Source: Ferruginibacter sp. (lineage in GTDB: Bacteria > Bacteroidota > Bacteroidia > Chitinophagales > Chitinophagaceae). From it: a stretch of DNA of 64,000 bases. Shown one piece after another: positions 9,049 through 18,831 of the stretch (within the stretch, counting starts at the first letter, position 1; every line of letters begins with the position of its first letter). The notes under the pieces are model-generated. The model ran no database searches. It saw only the letters and a list, made by a program, of their open reading frames with translations, and was not told the origin of the DNA. The translations under genes were made by a program, and so were the position numbers. The stretch spans positions 372,001 through 436,000 of the forward strand of contig JABFRP010000003.1 of assembly GCA_013141115.1 (NCBI GenBank), read 5' to 3'.

Positions 9049-10378
9049 ATTGCGCCACAAATTTGCCTTTGGCAAGTGTATAATTTTTCCCCCTGATAAT
9101 AATTTTTTCGCCTTCTTTTAAATTTATCAATGGTATATCTTCTTCGGCAGTATGTATGGAGCCGCCGGTGTGTAAGGCAATATTTAAGTAATCAATATTT
9201 ACAGCATCATGCACGCCGCATAAAATAATGTGTACCGGTTTGTTTAGTTGTTGTAATAAAGCCATATCGCTTACAGCAGAAGCATTGTCGGCGATCATTA
9301 CAATCGATTCGCAGGAGGAACAGGCCTGCGAACTTTTTAATAATGCCTCAATATTATTTTCGGGAATATTACCACCATTGCCATTGCTCATGGTTTTAAA
9401 CAGCAGTTGCTCCACTACTTCAAATACAGAGGATGCCGTGCTGTAAACTCCTCCGGTGCTACCCATTATTTTTTTATCGTCGTCTGTCTCATCACCATCA
9501 TTAAAAAAAACAAACTGTTTAATGCGGCGTTCATCCTCGTGCAGTTTTAACCAATACAACAATTGCCCGCTGTAAGGATACATGCTTGCCGTAACATCGG
9601 TTACCACCAGCATATTATTCCATGGCATACGGTCAAGTACTTTTAAAACGGTGGAATCTATCGGAGCTTTCAGTGTATATTTTTCCGCACTATCCACCGA
9701 AGGTTTTAAATACACATACAGCGAATCAAAATTTTTATAAATAATTTTTTCTTTGGCATCAATACCTAAAAACTGTAAAGCTTCTGCAACTGGTAATTTT
9801 AAAACAGTAGTGTATTCTTCAATTTCGTATTGCTTTCTAAGTTCGGTAGTATCGCCAGCTACAAAGCCATTTCTTCTTTTTACAGGCGCTTCTTTGGGCG
9901 CCAGCATTTCTTTCAATTGTATCAAATCTGTGGTGATGGTGGCTTTGTTTTGTAAAGGCCTGTAATAAATAACAAAGCCATGAAAAAGTTTAAGGGCCGA
10001 ATCTTTTACAGCGCCGTTAGTTTGCCTTATCAATTGCCATGCAATATCATCATTGTATGCAATGCCAGGATATCCCGAAAAAATATTTTGCAGTCTGGCT
10101 GTATTTAATTGGGTTAATGCATCTGCAGAAGGATAGTCAGTATAAACAAGATCAATGGCTGTTACCTGCATCATCGACAGGTCAACCATAACTTCGGGTA
10201 TTTGCAAAGCAGCTTTACCAAATGCGCAGGGGATGATGATCGTTTGTTCTGTTACAGAAGGTGTAACAATGTACACCGGTTTTTTAATAACCTGCTTAAG
10301 GATAGTTGGTATAATATGATCTTGTGCAACAGCACAGCGGGTAAATAACAACAGCGCAATAGCAACCATACATTTCAT
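9047..10378 (-). CDS. Secreted von Willebrand factor A-like protein
   Basis: About 443 residues if read from ATG 10378 (MKCMVAIALLLFTRCAVAQ, a signal peptide); another ATG is 9 nt upstream. An N-terminal region of about 240 residues has no clear family. The C-terminal half begins NNMLVVTDVTASMYPY, which has a MIDAS-like DxTxS metal site, followed by FVFFNDGDETDDD and later SIVMIADNASAVSDMALL and VHIILCGV, the alternating strands and helices of a vWA domain. vWA domains bind protein partners through a metal ion. It is the last gene of a tight leftward operon with the BNR-like protein and the PrsW-like protease. A cell-envelope role is inferred from secretion and neighbours. Confidence 0.78.
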   Translation of the reverse strand: MKCMVAIALLLFTRCAVAQDHIIPTILKQVIKKPVYIVTPSVTEQTIIIPCAFGKAALQIPEVMVDLSMMQVTAIDLVYTDYPSADALTQLNTARLQNIFSGYPGIAYNDDIAWQLIRQTNGAVKDSALKLFHGFVIYYRPLQNKATITTDLIQLKEMLAPKEAPVKRRNGFVAGDTTELRKQYEIEEYTTVLKLPVAEALQFLGIDAKEKIIYKNFDSLYVYLKPSVDSAEKYTLKAPIDSTVLKVLDRMPWNNMLVVTDVTASMYPYSGQLLYWLKLHEDERRIKQFVFFNDGDETDDDKKIMGSTGGVYSTASSVFEVVEQLLFKTMSNGNGGNIPENNIEALLKSSQACSSCESIVMIADNASAVSDMALLQQLNKPVHIILCGVHDAVNIDYLNIALHTGGSIHTAEEDIPLINLKEGEKIIIRGKNYTLAKGKFVAQ

Positions 10379-10399
10379 AGCAACCAATTAAGATCATCT

Positions 10400-11401
10400 T
10401 TATAAAACCAGTTTGCCAATTTTTCCGCCACCGGCAAAAAATACCGCTTTGCCTTTTTTCGCTTTTTTACAAACATGAAAACCATCTTTGCTTATCCATG
10501 CCCAGGTTTTGCCATCGTCTTTACTGTAGTCCACACCATTTAATCCGCAACTGATCCAATTATCTTTTTCCAAATACTCCACACAACTTCTGTAGCCATG
10601 CGGTGCAATAGTGGGCACACTAAATGTATTGCCGCCATCGGTGGTAATGCAGCAGTTTTTTGCAGTAGAATCTTTGGTATTAAAATCGCCACCCACTATA
10701 ATAATGGTATTTTTCTTTTTAAGGTGTTTAACGGCAACAGAATTAGCGCCGGTAGTTTCCTGCCCTTGTATTACGGGCATTTCAAATTTACTATCACGGA
10801 TATACATGCGGGAGCGTATGCCGCCGGTAATAAAAACAGCTTCCTGTTTATTAAGCGTAGCCACATTGGTGCCGCTGGAGGCAAAGCAGGCTTCACCTTT
10901 ATCTGCAACGGGTAAATATTGTTCCGGAACTTCCTTCCAGGTATTACCACCATCAAATGTTCGGGCAATAAAAACTTTGTTATTGATAGGATCACCAATT
11001 ACAATGCCGCTCTGTACATTCCAAAAGGTCATAGCATCTAAAAACATGCCGGTGGTTTTATTTTCATATACTACATTCCAGCTATTGCCGCCATCAATGG
11101 TTTTTAAAATATAGGCAGGGTCGGCAATGCCCATTATTACAGCGGTCTTTTCATCAAAAGCTTCAATATCCCTGAAGTCGGTTTTTTCAAAACCTTTTAC
11201 CGTCATCCATGTCCAGATATCGCCGCCATCAATACTTTTGCCCACAGTGCCGGCGCTGCCGCTTACCCAAACTATTTTATCACTCACCACACTTAACCCA
11301 CGCATACTGGTTTTTTTATCCGATACAATTACCTGTACGGTTTGTGCTTTTAATATTGTAAACAAAAAAAGTAAAACAACAACAGCAAATATTTTTTTCA
11401 T
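10400..11401 (-). CDS. Secreted YCF48/BNR-repeat beta-propeller protein
   Basis: 333 residues with a signal peptide (MKKIFAVVVLLFLFTILKAQ). Asp-box type repeats recur through the chain: SIDGGDIW, TIDGGNSW, TFDGGNTW, TTDGGNTF and SKDDGKTW, one per propeller blade. This matches the YCF48-like/photosystem II stability factor-like group, often mis-annotated as oxidoreductase in Bacteroidota; no nucleotide-binding motif is present. It probably acts in the periplasm or on the surface as a binding scaffold. It starts 14 nt after the PrsW gene and ends a few tens of bases before the vWA gene, so all three are probably co-transcribed. Confidence 0.85.
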   Translation of the reverse strand: MKKIFAVVVLLFLFTILKAQTVQVIVSDKKTSMRGLSVVSDKIVWVSGSAGTVGKSIDGGDIWTWMTVKGFEKTDFRDIEAFDEKTAVIMGIADPAYILKTIDGGNSWNVVYENKTTGMFLDAMTFWNVQSGIVIGDPINNKVFIARTFDGGNTWKEVPEQYLPVADKGEACFASSGTNVATLNKQEAVFITGGIRSRMYIRDSKFEMPVIQGQETTGANSVAVKHLKKKNTIIIVGGDFNTKDSTAKNCCITTDGGNTFSVPTIAPHGYRSCVEYLEKDNWISCGLNGVDYSKDDGKTWAWISKDGFHVCKKAKKGKAVFFAGGGKIGKLVL

Positions 11402-11415
11402 AATAAGAAAAGGTT

Positions 11416-12132
11416 TTATAAAAGAGAATGGTCGGTATTGGTAATGGTATCAAAGCCGCTCATATAATCTTTTGACAAGGCCTGCTTTTTACGGATGGCC
11501 CTGCGTGACAAGTATATTGCAATAATAAACGAAGCCAGTGCACCTGCAAAATGTAAAAGGCTATTTCCTAAAAATAAAAAGAAGTCGAAGCTGCCGTGAA
11601 AAATTACCGGCCAGAATATAGCCCCCAGAAAATAATAATTTCTTTTAGCCGGGTAAAATTTTGCCAGCCCCACATGATACCCCATCAGTACCGCAAAAGT
11701 AGCGTGTGCCGGTACCGATAGAAACATACGCATAACACCGGTGCCAATACCATGCTGCATTACGTAACCAATATTTTCTAATGTGGCAAAGCCCATGCTA
11801 ACCATTACCGCATATACAATACCATCAAAAGGATCGTCGAAAGCTTTTTTAGGATAACAATAAAACCGCACTACTAAAAACTTGCAGGCTTCTTCACTTA
11901 ACCCAACTACGCCATAAGCAAACAGGGCAACAGTAGCCATATGTTGTCCGCCAAGTTGTTCGATAGATTTGCCGGGAAGTAACTCCAGAATAATAGCCGG
12001 TATAATACTCAGCATACCCAAAATAAAACTCATCAGCAATAAACCCAGTGGCTCTTTATTGTATTTATCTTTAAGGTAAATAAAAATGCAGATGGCAATG
12101 CCTGGCGCAACAGCTAAAGCTAATAAGCCCAT
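11416..12132 (-). CDS. PrsW-family intramembrane metalloprotease
   Basis: 238 residues with seven to eight hydrophobic helices. It carries the marks of the PrsW/Abi-related family: Glu80-Glu81 in GLSEEACKF, FATLENIGY, VPAHATFAVLMGY and a final HGSFDFFLF, which supply the acidic and histidine residues of the buried active site. In Bacillus, PrsW cuts the anti-sigma factor RsiW; no anti-sigma/sigma pair is adjacent here, so the substrate is unknown. It is the first gene of a three-gene leftward operon and is divergent from hutH, with 75 bp between the starts. Confidence 0.9.
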   Translation of the reverse strand: MGLLALAVAPGIAICIFIYLKDKYNKEPLGLLLMSFILGMLSIIPAIILELLPGKSIEQLGGQHMATVALFAYGVVGLSEEACKFLVVRFYCYPKKAFDDPFDGIVYAVMVSMGFATLENIGYVMQHGIGTGVMRMFLSVPAHATFAVLMGYHVGLAKFYPAKRNYYFLGAIFWPVIFHGSFDFFLFLGNSLLHFAGALASFIIAIYLSRRAIRKKQALSKDYMSGFDTITNTDHSLL

Positions 12133-12133
12133 A

Positions 12134-12161
12134 TTGGAGAAAGGTTTTTTAGTTACTTTTG
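12134..12161 (+). promoter_or_regulatory. Bacteroidota promoter of hutH
   Basis: TTG at 12134-12136, 17-nt spacer, TACTTTTG at 12154-12161, a full match to TAnnTTTG. hutH starts 46 nt downstream. The -33 box overlaps the first codons of the divergent PrsW gene. Confidence 0.65.
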
Positions 12162-12207
12162 AGACAAGTTAAAATAAATTTACGAGTAGCCAAAAAATTG
12201 CCCCTAC

Positions 12208-13692
12208 ATGAGTTATAATTATTTGCCGTTAGATAAAAGCCCTTTAAATTTTCAGCAGGTAAAAAACCTGCTGGTCTTCGATCAATTAGTGTCCATAACT
12301 TTTGATGCACACCACCGCATTACCGAGTGCAGGGAATATTTAGATAAAAAATTAGATAATGACGATGCCTTATTCTATGGTATCAATACCGGCTTTGGCT
12401 ATTTACAAAATGTAAAAATTGATAAAACACAACTGCAGCAATTACAAAGCAATTTAATACAATCGCATGCTTGCGGACTGGGAGAAGAAGTGCCGCTGGA
12501 TATTATAAAGCTGATGGTAATGCTGAAAATAAAATCGCTGAGCTATGGCCACAGCGGTGTGCAGATTGATACCGTAAAAAGATTAATGGAAATGTACAAT
12601 GCCAATGTGTTTCCGGTAATTTATACGCAGGGTTCACTAGGTGCTTCCGGCGATTTAGCACCACTGTCGCATTTAAGTTTACCCCTTATTGGCCTGGGCG
12701 AGGTATGGCATGAAGGAAAAAAAATGCCTGCATCTGAAGCATATCAAAAATTTGGCTGGCAACCCATACAATTGCAAAGTAAAGAAGGGTTAGCGCTCAT
12801 CAACGGCACCCAGTTTATGAGTGCTTATGGCATGCATAATTTATTAACGGCAGAGCGATTATTAAAATGGGCCGATATTATTGCCGCCATTTCTTTTGAT
12901 GCCTTTGATTGCACCATGGAACCACTGCATCCAAAAATACATTCTATACGCAGCCATAAAGGTCAAATAGATACCGCATCAAACATGACCAATATTTTAA
13001 ACGGCAGCGCCATTGCCGCACAAAAAAAGCAACAGGTGCAGGATCCGTATAGTTTCCGTTGCATACCGCAGGTGCATGGCGCTACAAAAGATACTTTCGA
13101 TCATGTACTGGGTGTTTTTATAAAAGAGATCAATTCGGTAACCGATAATCCCAATATTTTTCCGGAAGAAGACCTTATCGTTAGCGGTGGTAATTTTCAC
13201 GGCCAGCCTTTAGCGTTATGTTTGGATTTTTTGGCGATTGCCATGAGTGAAATTGCCAATATCAGCGAAAGAAGAACTTATCAACTCATCAGCGGACAAA
13301 GAAACCTGCCTTTATTTTTAGTAAAAGATGCCGGCCTCAACAGCGGCTTTATGATACCGCAATACACCGCCGCAGGCATTGTAAGTGAGAACAAACAATT
13401 GTGTACACCGGCATCGGTGGATTCTATTTCCTCCAGCAACAACCAGGAAGATCATGTAAGCATGGGCGCTAACGCCGCCACCAAATGCAAAAGGGTAGTG
13501 GATAATGTAGAAAAAGTATTGGCCATAGAATTATTAACCGCCGTGCAGGCTTTGGAATTTAGAAGGCCATTAAAAAGTTCGCCACAAATAGAAGCCATCG
13601 TAACGGCATTTAGAAAGGAAATTAGTTTTAATGCTGCGGATAGAATTTTGCATGAGGATATGGTGAAGGCGATTGCATTTATAAAACAATAG
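12208..13692 (+). CDS. hutH: Histidine ammonia-lyase
   Basis: 494 residues. It converts L-histidine to trans-urocanate and ammonia, the first step of histidine breakdown, in the cytoplasm. The MIO prosthetic group forms from Ala146-Ser147-Gly148 in GSLGASGDLAPLSH. Tyr57 in FYGINTGFG matches the active-site tyrosine. Further conserved blocks are NGTQFMSAYG, QDPYSFRCIPQVHG and the asparagine-rich SVTDNPNIF. The length agrees with the family (about 500-510). It is followed by hutU after a 130-bp gap containing a strong hairpin; hutI and hutG are not seen in the window, so the pathway is completed elsewhere. Confidence 0.96.
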   Translation: MSYNYLPLDKSPLNFQQVKNLLVFDQLVSITFDAHHRITECREYLDKKLDNDDALFYGINTGFGYLQNVKIDKTQLQQLQSNLIQSHACGLGEEVPLDIIKLMVMLKIKSLSYGHSGVQIDTVKRLMEMYNANVFPVIYTQGSLGASGDLAPLSHLSLPLIGLGEVWHEGKKMPASEAYQKFGWQPIQLQSKEGLALINGTQFMSAYGMHNLLTAERLLKWADIIAAISFDAFDCTMEPLHPKIHSIRSHKGQIDTASNMTNILNGSAIAAQKKQQVQDPYSFRCIPQVHGATKDTFDHVLGVFIKEINSVTDNPNIFPEEDLIVSGGNFHGQPLALCLDFLAIAMSEIANISERRTYQLISGQRNLPLFLVKDAGLNSGFMIPQYTAAGIVSENKQLCTPASVDSISSSNNQEDHVSMGANAATKCKRVVDNVEKVLAIELLTAVQALEFRRPLKSSPQIEAIVTAFRKEISFNAADRILHEDMVKAIAFIKQ

Positions 13693-13767
13693 GCCCGCAG
13701 AAATCGCAGAGATTCGCAGAAGAGATGTTTTAGTTTTTATCTGCGCCTTTCTGCGATTTCTGCGGGC
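13693..13767. repeat. Long perfect hairpin between hutH and hutU
   Basis: GCCCGCAGAAATCGCAGA (13693-13710) pairs perfectly with 13750-13767; the 39-nt loop repeats the theme with ATTCGCAGA and TCTGCGCC. It begins right after the hutH stop. It could attenuate hutU, protect the hutH mRNA, or simply be an interspersed palindrome. There is no long T-tract after the right arm. Confidence 0.85.
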
Positions 13768-13822
13768 AAATTTTAAAAATATAAGCGGAAAATAATCAAG
13801 CTAATCCTTAAATCTTTAAATC

Positions 13823-15529
13823 ATGGTTCTGAACTACGACCCCATTAAATACGCCACCCCAACCGGCAACCAACTTACCTGCAAAGGCTGGGTGCAGGAA
13901 GCTGCTTTACGCATGCTCTTAAATAATTTAAACCCCGATGTAGCCGAGCGCCCCGAAGACTTAATTGTATATGGCGGCCGTGGCAAAGCCGCAAGAAATT
14001 TTGAAAGTCTGGATCTGATTATAAAAGCCTTAAAAGCTTTAGAGGAAGATGAAACCTTACTGGTGCAAAGCGGTAAACCCGTGGCCATGCTTAAAACGCA
14101 TAAAGATGCACCAAGGGTTTTAATAAGTAATTCTCAACTCGTTCCCAACTGGGCCAACTGGAAACATTTTGATGAGCTGGAAAAAAAAGGCCTGATGATG
14201 TACGGGCAGATGACAGCTGGCAGCTGGATATACATCGGCAGCCAGGGCATTGTGCAGGGCACTTACGAAACTTACTCGGCCATTGCTAATAAGCATTTTG
14301 GCGGCACATTAAAAGGAACACTAAATGTAACAGCGGGATTGGGTGGCATGGGCGGCGCACAACCATTGGCCATTACCATGAACGAAGGTGTGGCATTAGT
14401 TGCAGAAGTAGAAGAGTGGCGCATAGACAAACGCATTGAAACTAAATACCTCGACGAAAAACACACTAATATAGATGATGCCATTAATGCGGCCATGCAT
14501 TACCGTAAAACCGGCGAAGCAAAAAGTATTGGCGTATTGTGCAATGCCATACATTTATTAGACCGTCTTGTACAAAGAGAAATTATCCCCGATACATTGA
14601 CCGACCAAACCAGTGCACACGATCCCTTGATTGGTTATGTACCGCATACCATGACCAACGAACAGGCCAATATAATGCGGGTAGAAAATAAAGAAGAATA
14701 CATCCGCTTTAGCTACGAAAGCATGCACCTGCATGTGCAACTGATGCTGGAGCTGATGGATAAAGGCGCCATTACATTTGATTATGGCAACAACATCCGT
14801 GCAAGGGCAAAGGAATATGAAGAAACACATGTGCATCACCCGCAGGTGCCGCATTACAAACCCGGCCGCTGTTTTGATTTTCCTGGCTTTGTACCGGCAT
14901 ATATTCGGCCGCTTTTTTGCGAAGGTAAAGGCCCGTTCCGCTGGGCAGCCCTGAGTGGCGACCCTGCTGATATTGCCGTAACAGATGAAGTGATCCGCAA
15001 TTTATTTCCCGACAATAAATCATTGCTACGCTGGTTAGATTTAGCAAAAGAGAAGATCGCCTTCCAGGGTTTGCCTGCCCGCATTTGCTGGCTGGGCCAG
15101 GGCGAAAGAGAAAAAGCCGGCCTTGCTTTTAACGAACTGGTACGTACCGGCAAAGTAAAAGCCCCCATTGTAATTGGCCGCGACCATTTGGATACCGGAT
15201 CTGTGGCCAGCCCTAACCGTGAGACCGAAGCCATGCTGGACGGCAGTGATGCCGTTGCCGACTGGCCCATATTAAATGCATTGGTAAACACCGCAGGCGG
15301 CGCCAGTTGGGTTAGCCTGCACCACGGCGGTGGCGTGGGCATGGGTTATAGCATACATGCGGGTATGGTGATAGTTGCGGATGGTACTGCTGATGCGGCT
15401 GCACGCCTTGCACGGGTGTTGCGTAATGACCCGGGCATGGGAGTGATACGGCATGCCGATGCAGGGTATGATGTGGCAAAGGATTTTGCAAGGAAATATG
15501 ATTTGGATATTAAGGAGCGGTTGAAATGA
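13823..15529 (+). CDS. hutU: Urocanate hydratase
   Basis: 568 residues. It hydrates urocanate to imidazolonepropionate using a tightly bound NAD+ as electrophile. The NAD-binding glycine-rich block [12 protein letters not shown] lies near residues 170-181. The catalytic cysteine block is [11 protein letters not shown], equivalent to Cys410 of the Pseudomonas enzyme. Other family signatures are [18 protein letters not shown] and [17 protein letters not shown]. The start [15 protein letters not shown] aligns well with family N-termini. The gene is downstream of hutH in the same direction, so joint use is expected, though the hairpin between them may set relative levels. Confidence 0.96.
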   Translation: MVLNYDPIKYATPTGNQLTCKGWVQEAALRMLLNNLNPDVAERPEDLIVYGGRGKAARNFESLDLIIKALKALEEDETLLVQSGKPVAMLKTHKDAPRVLISNSQLVPNWANWKHFDELEKKGLMMYGQMTAGSWIYIGSQGIVQGTYETYSAIANKHFGGTLKGTLNVTAGLGGMGGAQPLAITMNEGVALVAEVEEWRIDKRIETKYLDEKHTNIDDAINAAMHYRKTGEAKSIGVLCNAIHLLDRLVQREIIPDTLTDQTSAHDPLIGYVPHTMTNEQANIMRVENKEEYIRFSYESMHLHVQLMLELMDKGAITFDYGNNIRARAKEYEETHVHHPQVPHYKPGRCFDFPGFVPAYIRPLFCEGKGPFRWAALSGDPADIAVTDEVIRNLFPDNKSLLRWLDLAKEKIAFQGLPARICWLGQGEREKAGLAFNELVRTGKVKAPIVIGRDHLDTGSVASPNRETEAMLDGSDAVADWPILNALVNTAGGASWVSLHHGGGVGMGYSIHAGMVIVADGTADAAARLARVLRNDPGMGVIRHADAGYDVAKDFARKYDLDIKERLK

Positions 15530-15532
15530 TCC

Positions 15533-15690
15533 TGAGCGGACTTGTCCTGATACTTGGGGAGTCGAAGAGTTGAATTACACTGAGCGATGTCGAAATGGGG
15601 TTACCAACATTAGTAACGCTATTAAACTTCATTGGCGTCGCACTCTTATACGATATCGCTTTATTGATCTTTCATTGAAGCGGAGATTTG
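15533..15690. repeat. Degenerate intergenic repeat block (CTGAGCG / GTCGAAG type)
   Basis: The 228-bp space after hutU holds CTGAGCG near 15535 and 15581, GTCGAA near 15561 and 15590, and CATTGGCGTCGCACTCTT (15630-15647). The last 18-mer recurs exactly at 61547-61564, with looser similarity continuing downstream. These are interspersed repeat fragments with no coding content. The block marks the left edge of the A/T-rich KAP gene. Confidence 0.65.
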
Positions 15691-15757
15691 AGCGAATGGT
15701 TTATGAAGATACGAACTAGGGCGAAGGATCGTTGTGTCACTCTTTAAATACAGCATA

Positions 15758-18378
15758 ATGAAGTCAAAAAATAACTTGTGGACTAGTAAATTAATCAGGA
15801 AAAAGAATATCCTTCTTATTCTTTTATTTGTATTTTTTATACTTTTCAGGGAAAGCATCTGTAATTTTTATAATCGAGAAATTATTGACGCGCTATTAAG
15901 TACAATTAAATCGAATTGGTTAATCGATTCTACATTTATTTTACTATCAATACTTACAATTATATTGACATTTCAATTAATTCTCGAGAAGAGAAAAATT
16001 ACGAATTATTCTTTTCTTTTATAAGTTTCTTATTTGTATTATTTTTTTGTTGTAGGATGTTTTCGGATAAATATTTTTATGAAGCTTATAAATTGTTCCC
16101 TCATTTTAAATATATTGATTATTTATTTCTTCTCTTCGGAGCCTTTTCTCAATAAAAATCAGCAATTGGATTAATGCGAATAAAGAACCTAAATATGAAA
16201 ACGTTCCTTTTTTATTAGATAAGCCTCTTTCCCCGGCGACCTTGATAAATTTGGAAGAAAAAATTTCGCTAAAAAGATTGCAAAAAAAATACAATCGAAG
16301 TTAAAGGTAGAAGATGCAGGTGCGTTAGCTATCGGAATAAACGGGTCTTGGGGTTCCGGAAAAACGTCTTTTACAAATATGATAAAAGAGCAAATAGATA
16401 ATAATAATCGTGTTATTATAAATTTTAATCCATGGAGAAGTTCATCTGCAAATAAGATTATTGAAGATTTTTTTGAATTATTCATTTCTGAATTAAAACC
16501 CCATGACCCAGAGCTTTCCTCTTCAATAACTAGCTATGCAAAATCACTTACCAAAATAGAAGAAAATCTGATAACAAAAGCGGTAGAGTCTCTTTCAGAA
16601 ATATTATTTGAGGAGCTAAATAAGAATGAATCATACGACTTGATAAATGATTCAATTAAAAGATTAAAAAACAAATTATCATTTTTATTGATGATTTAGA
16701 TAGATTGGATAAGAAAGAAATAATTGAAGTTTTAAGAATTATCAGAAATACTGCCAACTTTAATAATGTTGTGTATGTCGTATCATATGATAAAGGTTAT
16801 ATCCTTACAGCAATAAAAGATTTCAACGAATACAATTTTAAATCATTTCTAGAAAAAATATTTCAATTTGAATTTACTCTGCCAATGTACGAATATGGTG
16901 TTTTAAGGTCTGAAATAAAAAAACTATTGAAGGAAAGTCTTGAAGATAGATTTCACATGCAAATAGATAGAGTTGTCGATTCAAAAGACTTTTATGGTGT
17001 TAATTTTACAAATGAGGTTGTGAAAACTTATCGAGATGTTGTACGCTTGGTAAATTCACTACTTTTTGAAATTGAAAGCGTACAGGATGAAATTTACTTT
17101 TATGATTTTTACTTACTTCAACTATTGAAATTAGAATATCCTAAAGTTTACGAAGCATTAATTAATAGTAGGTATTTATTTTTTACAACAGACGGCGAGA
17201 AAGGGCTTTATAGATTTAAAACTGAAGAAGAAGCATGGAAAAGTGACGATATTTTGTCATTCGACAGAGCTTTCACTAATAATACCTACCATAAACCCTT
17301 TGCCGAGGCTGAAGAAATTCGCACAAGTTTTGAAAAGTACCTATCAGAGGTTCAAAAAGAACTAGAATTCTCGGACTATGACAAGAGTTTAATTAAATAC
17401 TTATTAAAGACCTTATTGACTTTAAAGGATGTTAATAAAGAGGGTACTGATTTTGATTTGTACAAATCTTTTGCTTATCCTGCTAATTTTCATAAATATT
17501 TTGCATTTAGACTTTATGAAGGAGATATTTCTGCCAGAGAGTTTGAAGATTATAGACGAAGGGATTTTAATGAATATAAATTCAAAGTATTAGAATGGCT
17601 TGCACAGGGTAAATACACAATTTTGAACGACAGACTTGATAAAGTTGAAGAATTTTCATCTGTTAAAGAATTTGAAAATCACATTTTGATTCTATTTGAA
17701 ATTGGAAGAATTACAGTTAAAGAGAATGAAAATAATACGGCTTGGATGGACTGCTCATTAATTTTAAAAAATTTGAAATATCCGACAGCGATTGGTAAAA
17801 GATTAAGATTGTATCCCGTTATTGAAGATTTTCGAGATTTTCTATTCAGGATATTAAAGGAGGCGAAAAAGCCCCCTATATATGAAAGTCTTATTGTTGC
17901 TAGAACAATTGGTAGCAGATTTGAAATTTCATTAACTTTTGATGAATTATCAGAAATAAACTTAAACTATTTTAAGGACTATTGTACTAATCATAGTGAA
18001 ATAACAAGTGAATTTAGACAGTTACATACCCACGCTATTAGAATCTCAGAAAACGATAATAGCTCCTACGAAATAATTCCCGAAGCAGATGAATTATTTC
18101 TTGAGTATTTTAAAAATAATTTGCAAGCAAATGAGTTAAGTGGTTTTATACGTCAAACAACTCCCGGTCAGCAATTTTATTATATTAATAAAGACTGGCT
18201 ATTTAAGATATTCAATTCTTGGGAAGGATTTGAGGAATATTTAAAATTATCAGAAAATATAAAAAAGGAAAAAGATGTTTACGATGAGTTTCTAATATTC
18301 TATAATAAAACAAAAGAAAGAAAATATAGTGCGGTGGATTTTGTTTTTGAAAAACTTAAAGTATTCAAATTTGATTAA
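15758..18378 (+). pseudogene. Membrane-anchored KAP-family P-loop NTPase, four frameshifts
   Basis: Reading through four single-base losses gives an 874-residue protein. The N-terminus (MKSKNNLW) has about four membrane segments. The NTPase domain follows: LDKFGRKNFAKKIA, Walker A INGSWGSGKTS near base 16345, the KAP-typical FNPWRSS, and Walker B FFIDDLDRLDKKE near 16690. About 550 residues of uninterrupted C-terminal region follow. The frame changes are at T4 16017-16020, T4 16144-16147, C4 16231-16234 and T5 16682-16686; one extra base in each restores the frame. KAP NTPases are linked to phage defence and plasmid functions in several bacteria; a defence role here is inference. The gene is clearly more A/T-rich than its neighbours and lies between repeats, suggesting transfer. 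It could be decayed, or intact in reality and mis-sequenced. Confidence 0.8.
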
Positions 18379-18382
18379 ACCC

Positions 18383-18724
18383 ACTGGCGCAGGTGTTCTA
18401 GCCGTCTTTGATATCAGCCCGAAGCCCCCCGACTAGCGCCAGTCTTCTTCCGAAGGAAGGCGACTGGTGTTTGTCAGTTCCAGTGGTTTTCAACCGCAGC
18501 ATACACTTCAACAAATTAATACAGCTTTGCATCAGCACCTGTTGCACCAATGGCATTGAGGGAATGTTACTAACCCAGGATAGGCAAAGAACTACCCTTA
18601 TTGCTCCGTTAACTTACCCTGAAGAATAATAATGGCAGTGCCGTTTAAAAAAGGTAGGTTTCAAAAATGTAGCAGATAATTTTCCATATACATGGCTTAC
18701 AAAAAGATCTTTATCTACTGGCGC
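18383..18724 (-). pseudogene. Internally deleted remnant of the lipoprotein cassette at 20038-21161
   Basis: Bases 18492-18715 match 20114-20337 over 224 nt in each copy with scattered substitutions. This covers the stop and last 39 codons of the 20221-20967 lipoprotein gene plus its downstream DNA. Reading leftward it still encodes DKDLFVSHVYGKLSATF but then loses the frame. Both ends carry ACTGGCGC (18383-18390, 18717-18724), as do both ends of the complete copy. The inner junction is at TTTATC, a hexamer present at 20332-20337 and 21147-21152 in the full copy, as expected for a deletion between short direct repeats. The left part holds a REP-like hairpin (18439-18467). This accounts for the gap between 18378 and 18832, together with about 100 bp in which nothing else is seen. 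Confidence 0.75.
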
Positions 18725-18831
18725 CAGAAAGTTGCTGAAAATACAAACGCCGGCCATGGCGTAGATTTGAAAAAACTACATGCAATTTATTGAAAGGATG
18801 ATGAACAATTTTTTACAAACACAACCATTCC

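Noticed and set aside
10611..11114. A 167-codon frame on the + strand inside the BNR-like gene.
   Set aside because: It is antisense to a well-supported signal-peptide protein with Asp-box repeats and has no independent signal.
18408..18629. A rightward 73-codon open frame in the gap after the KAP gene.
   Set aside because: It runs across the REP-like hairpin and the remnant of the lipoprotein cassette, whose real coding strand is the opposite one; its content is not protein-like.
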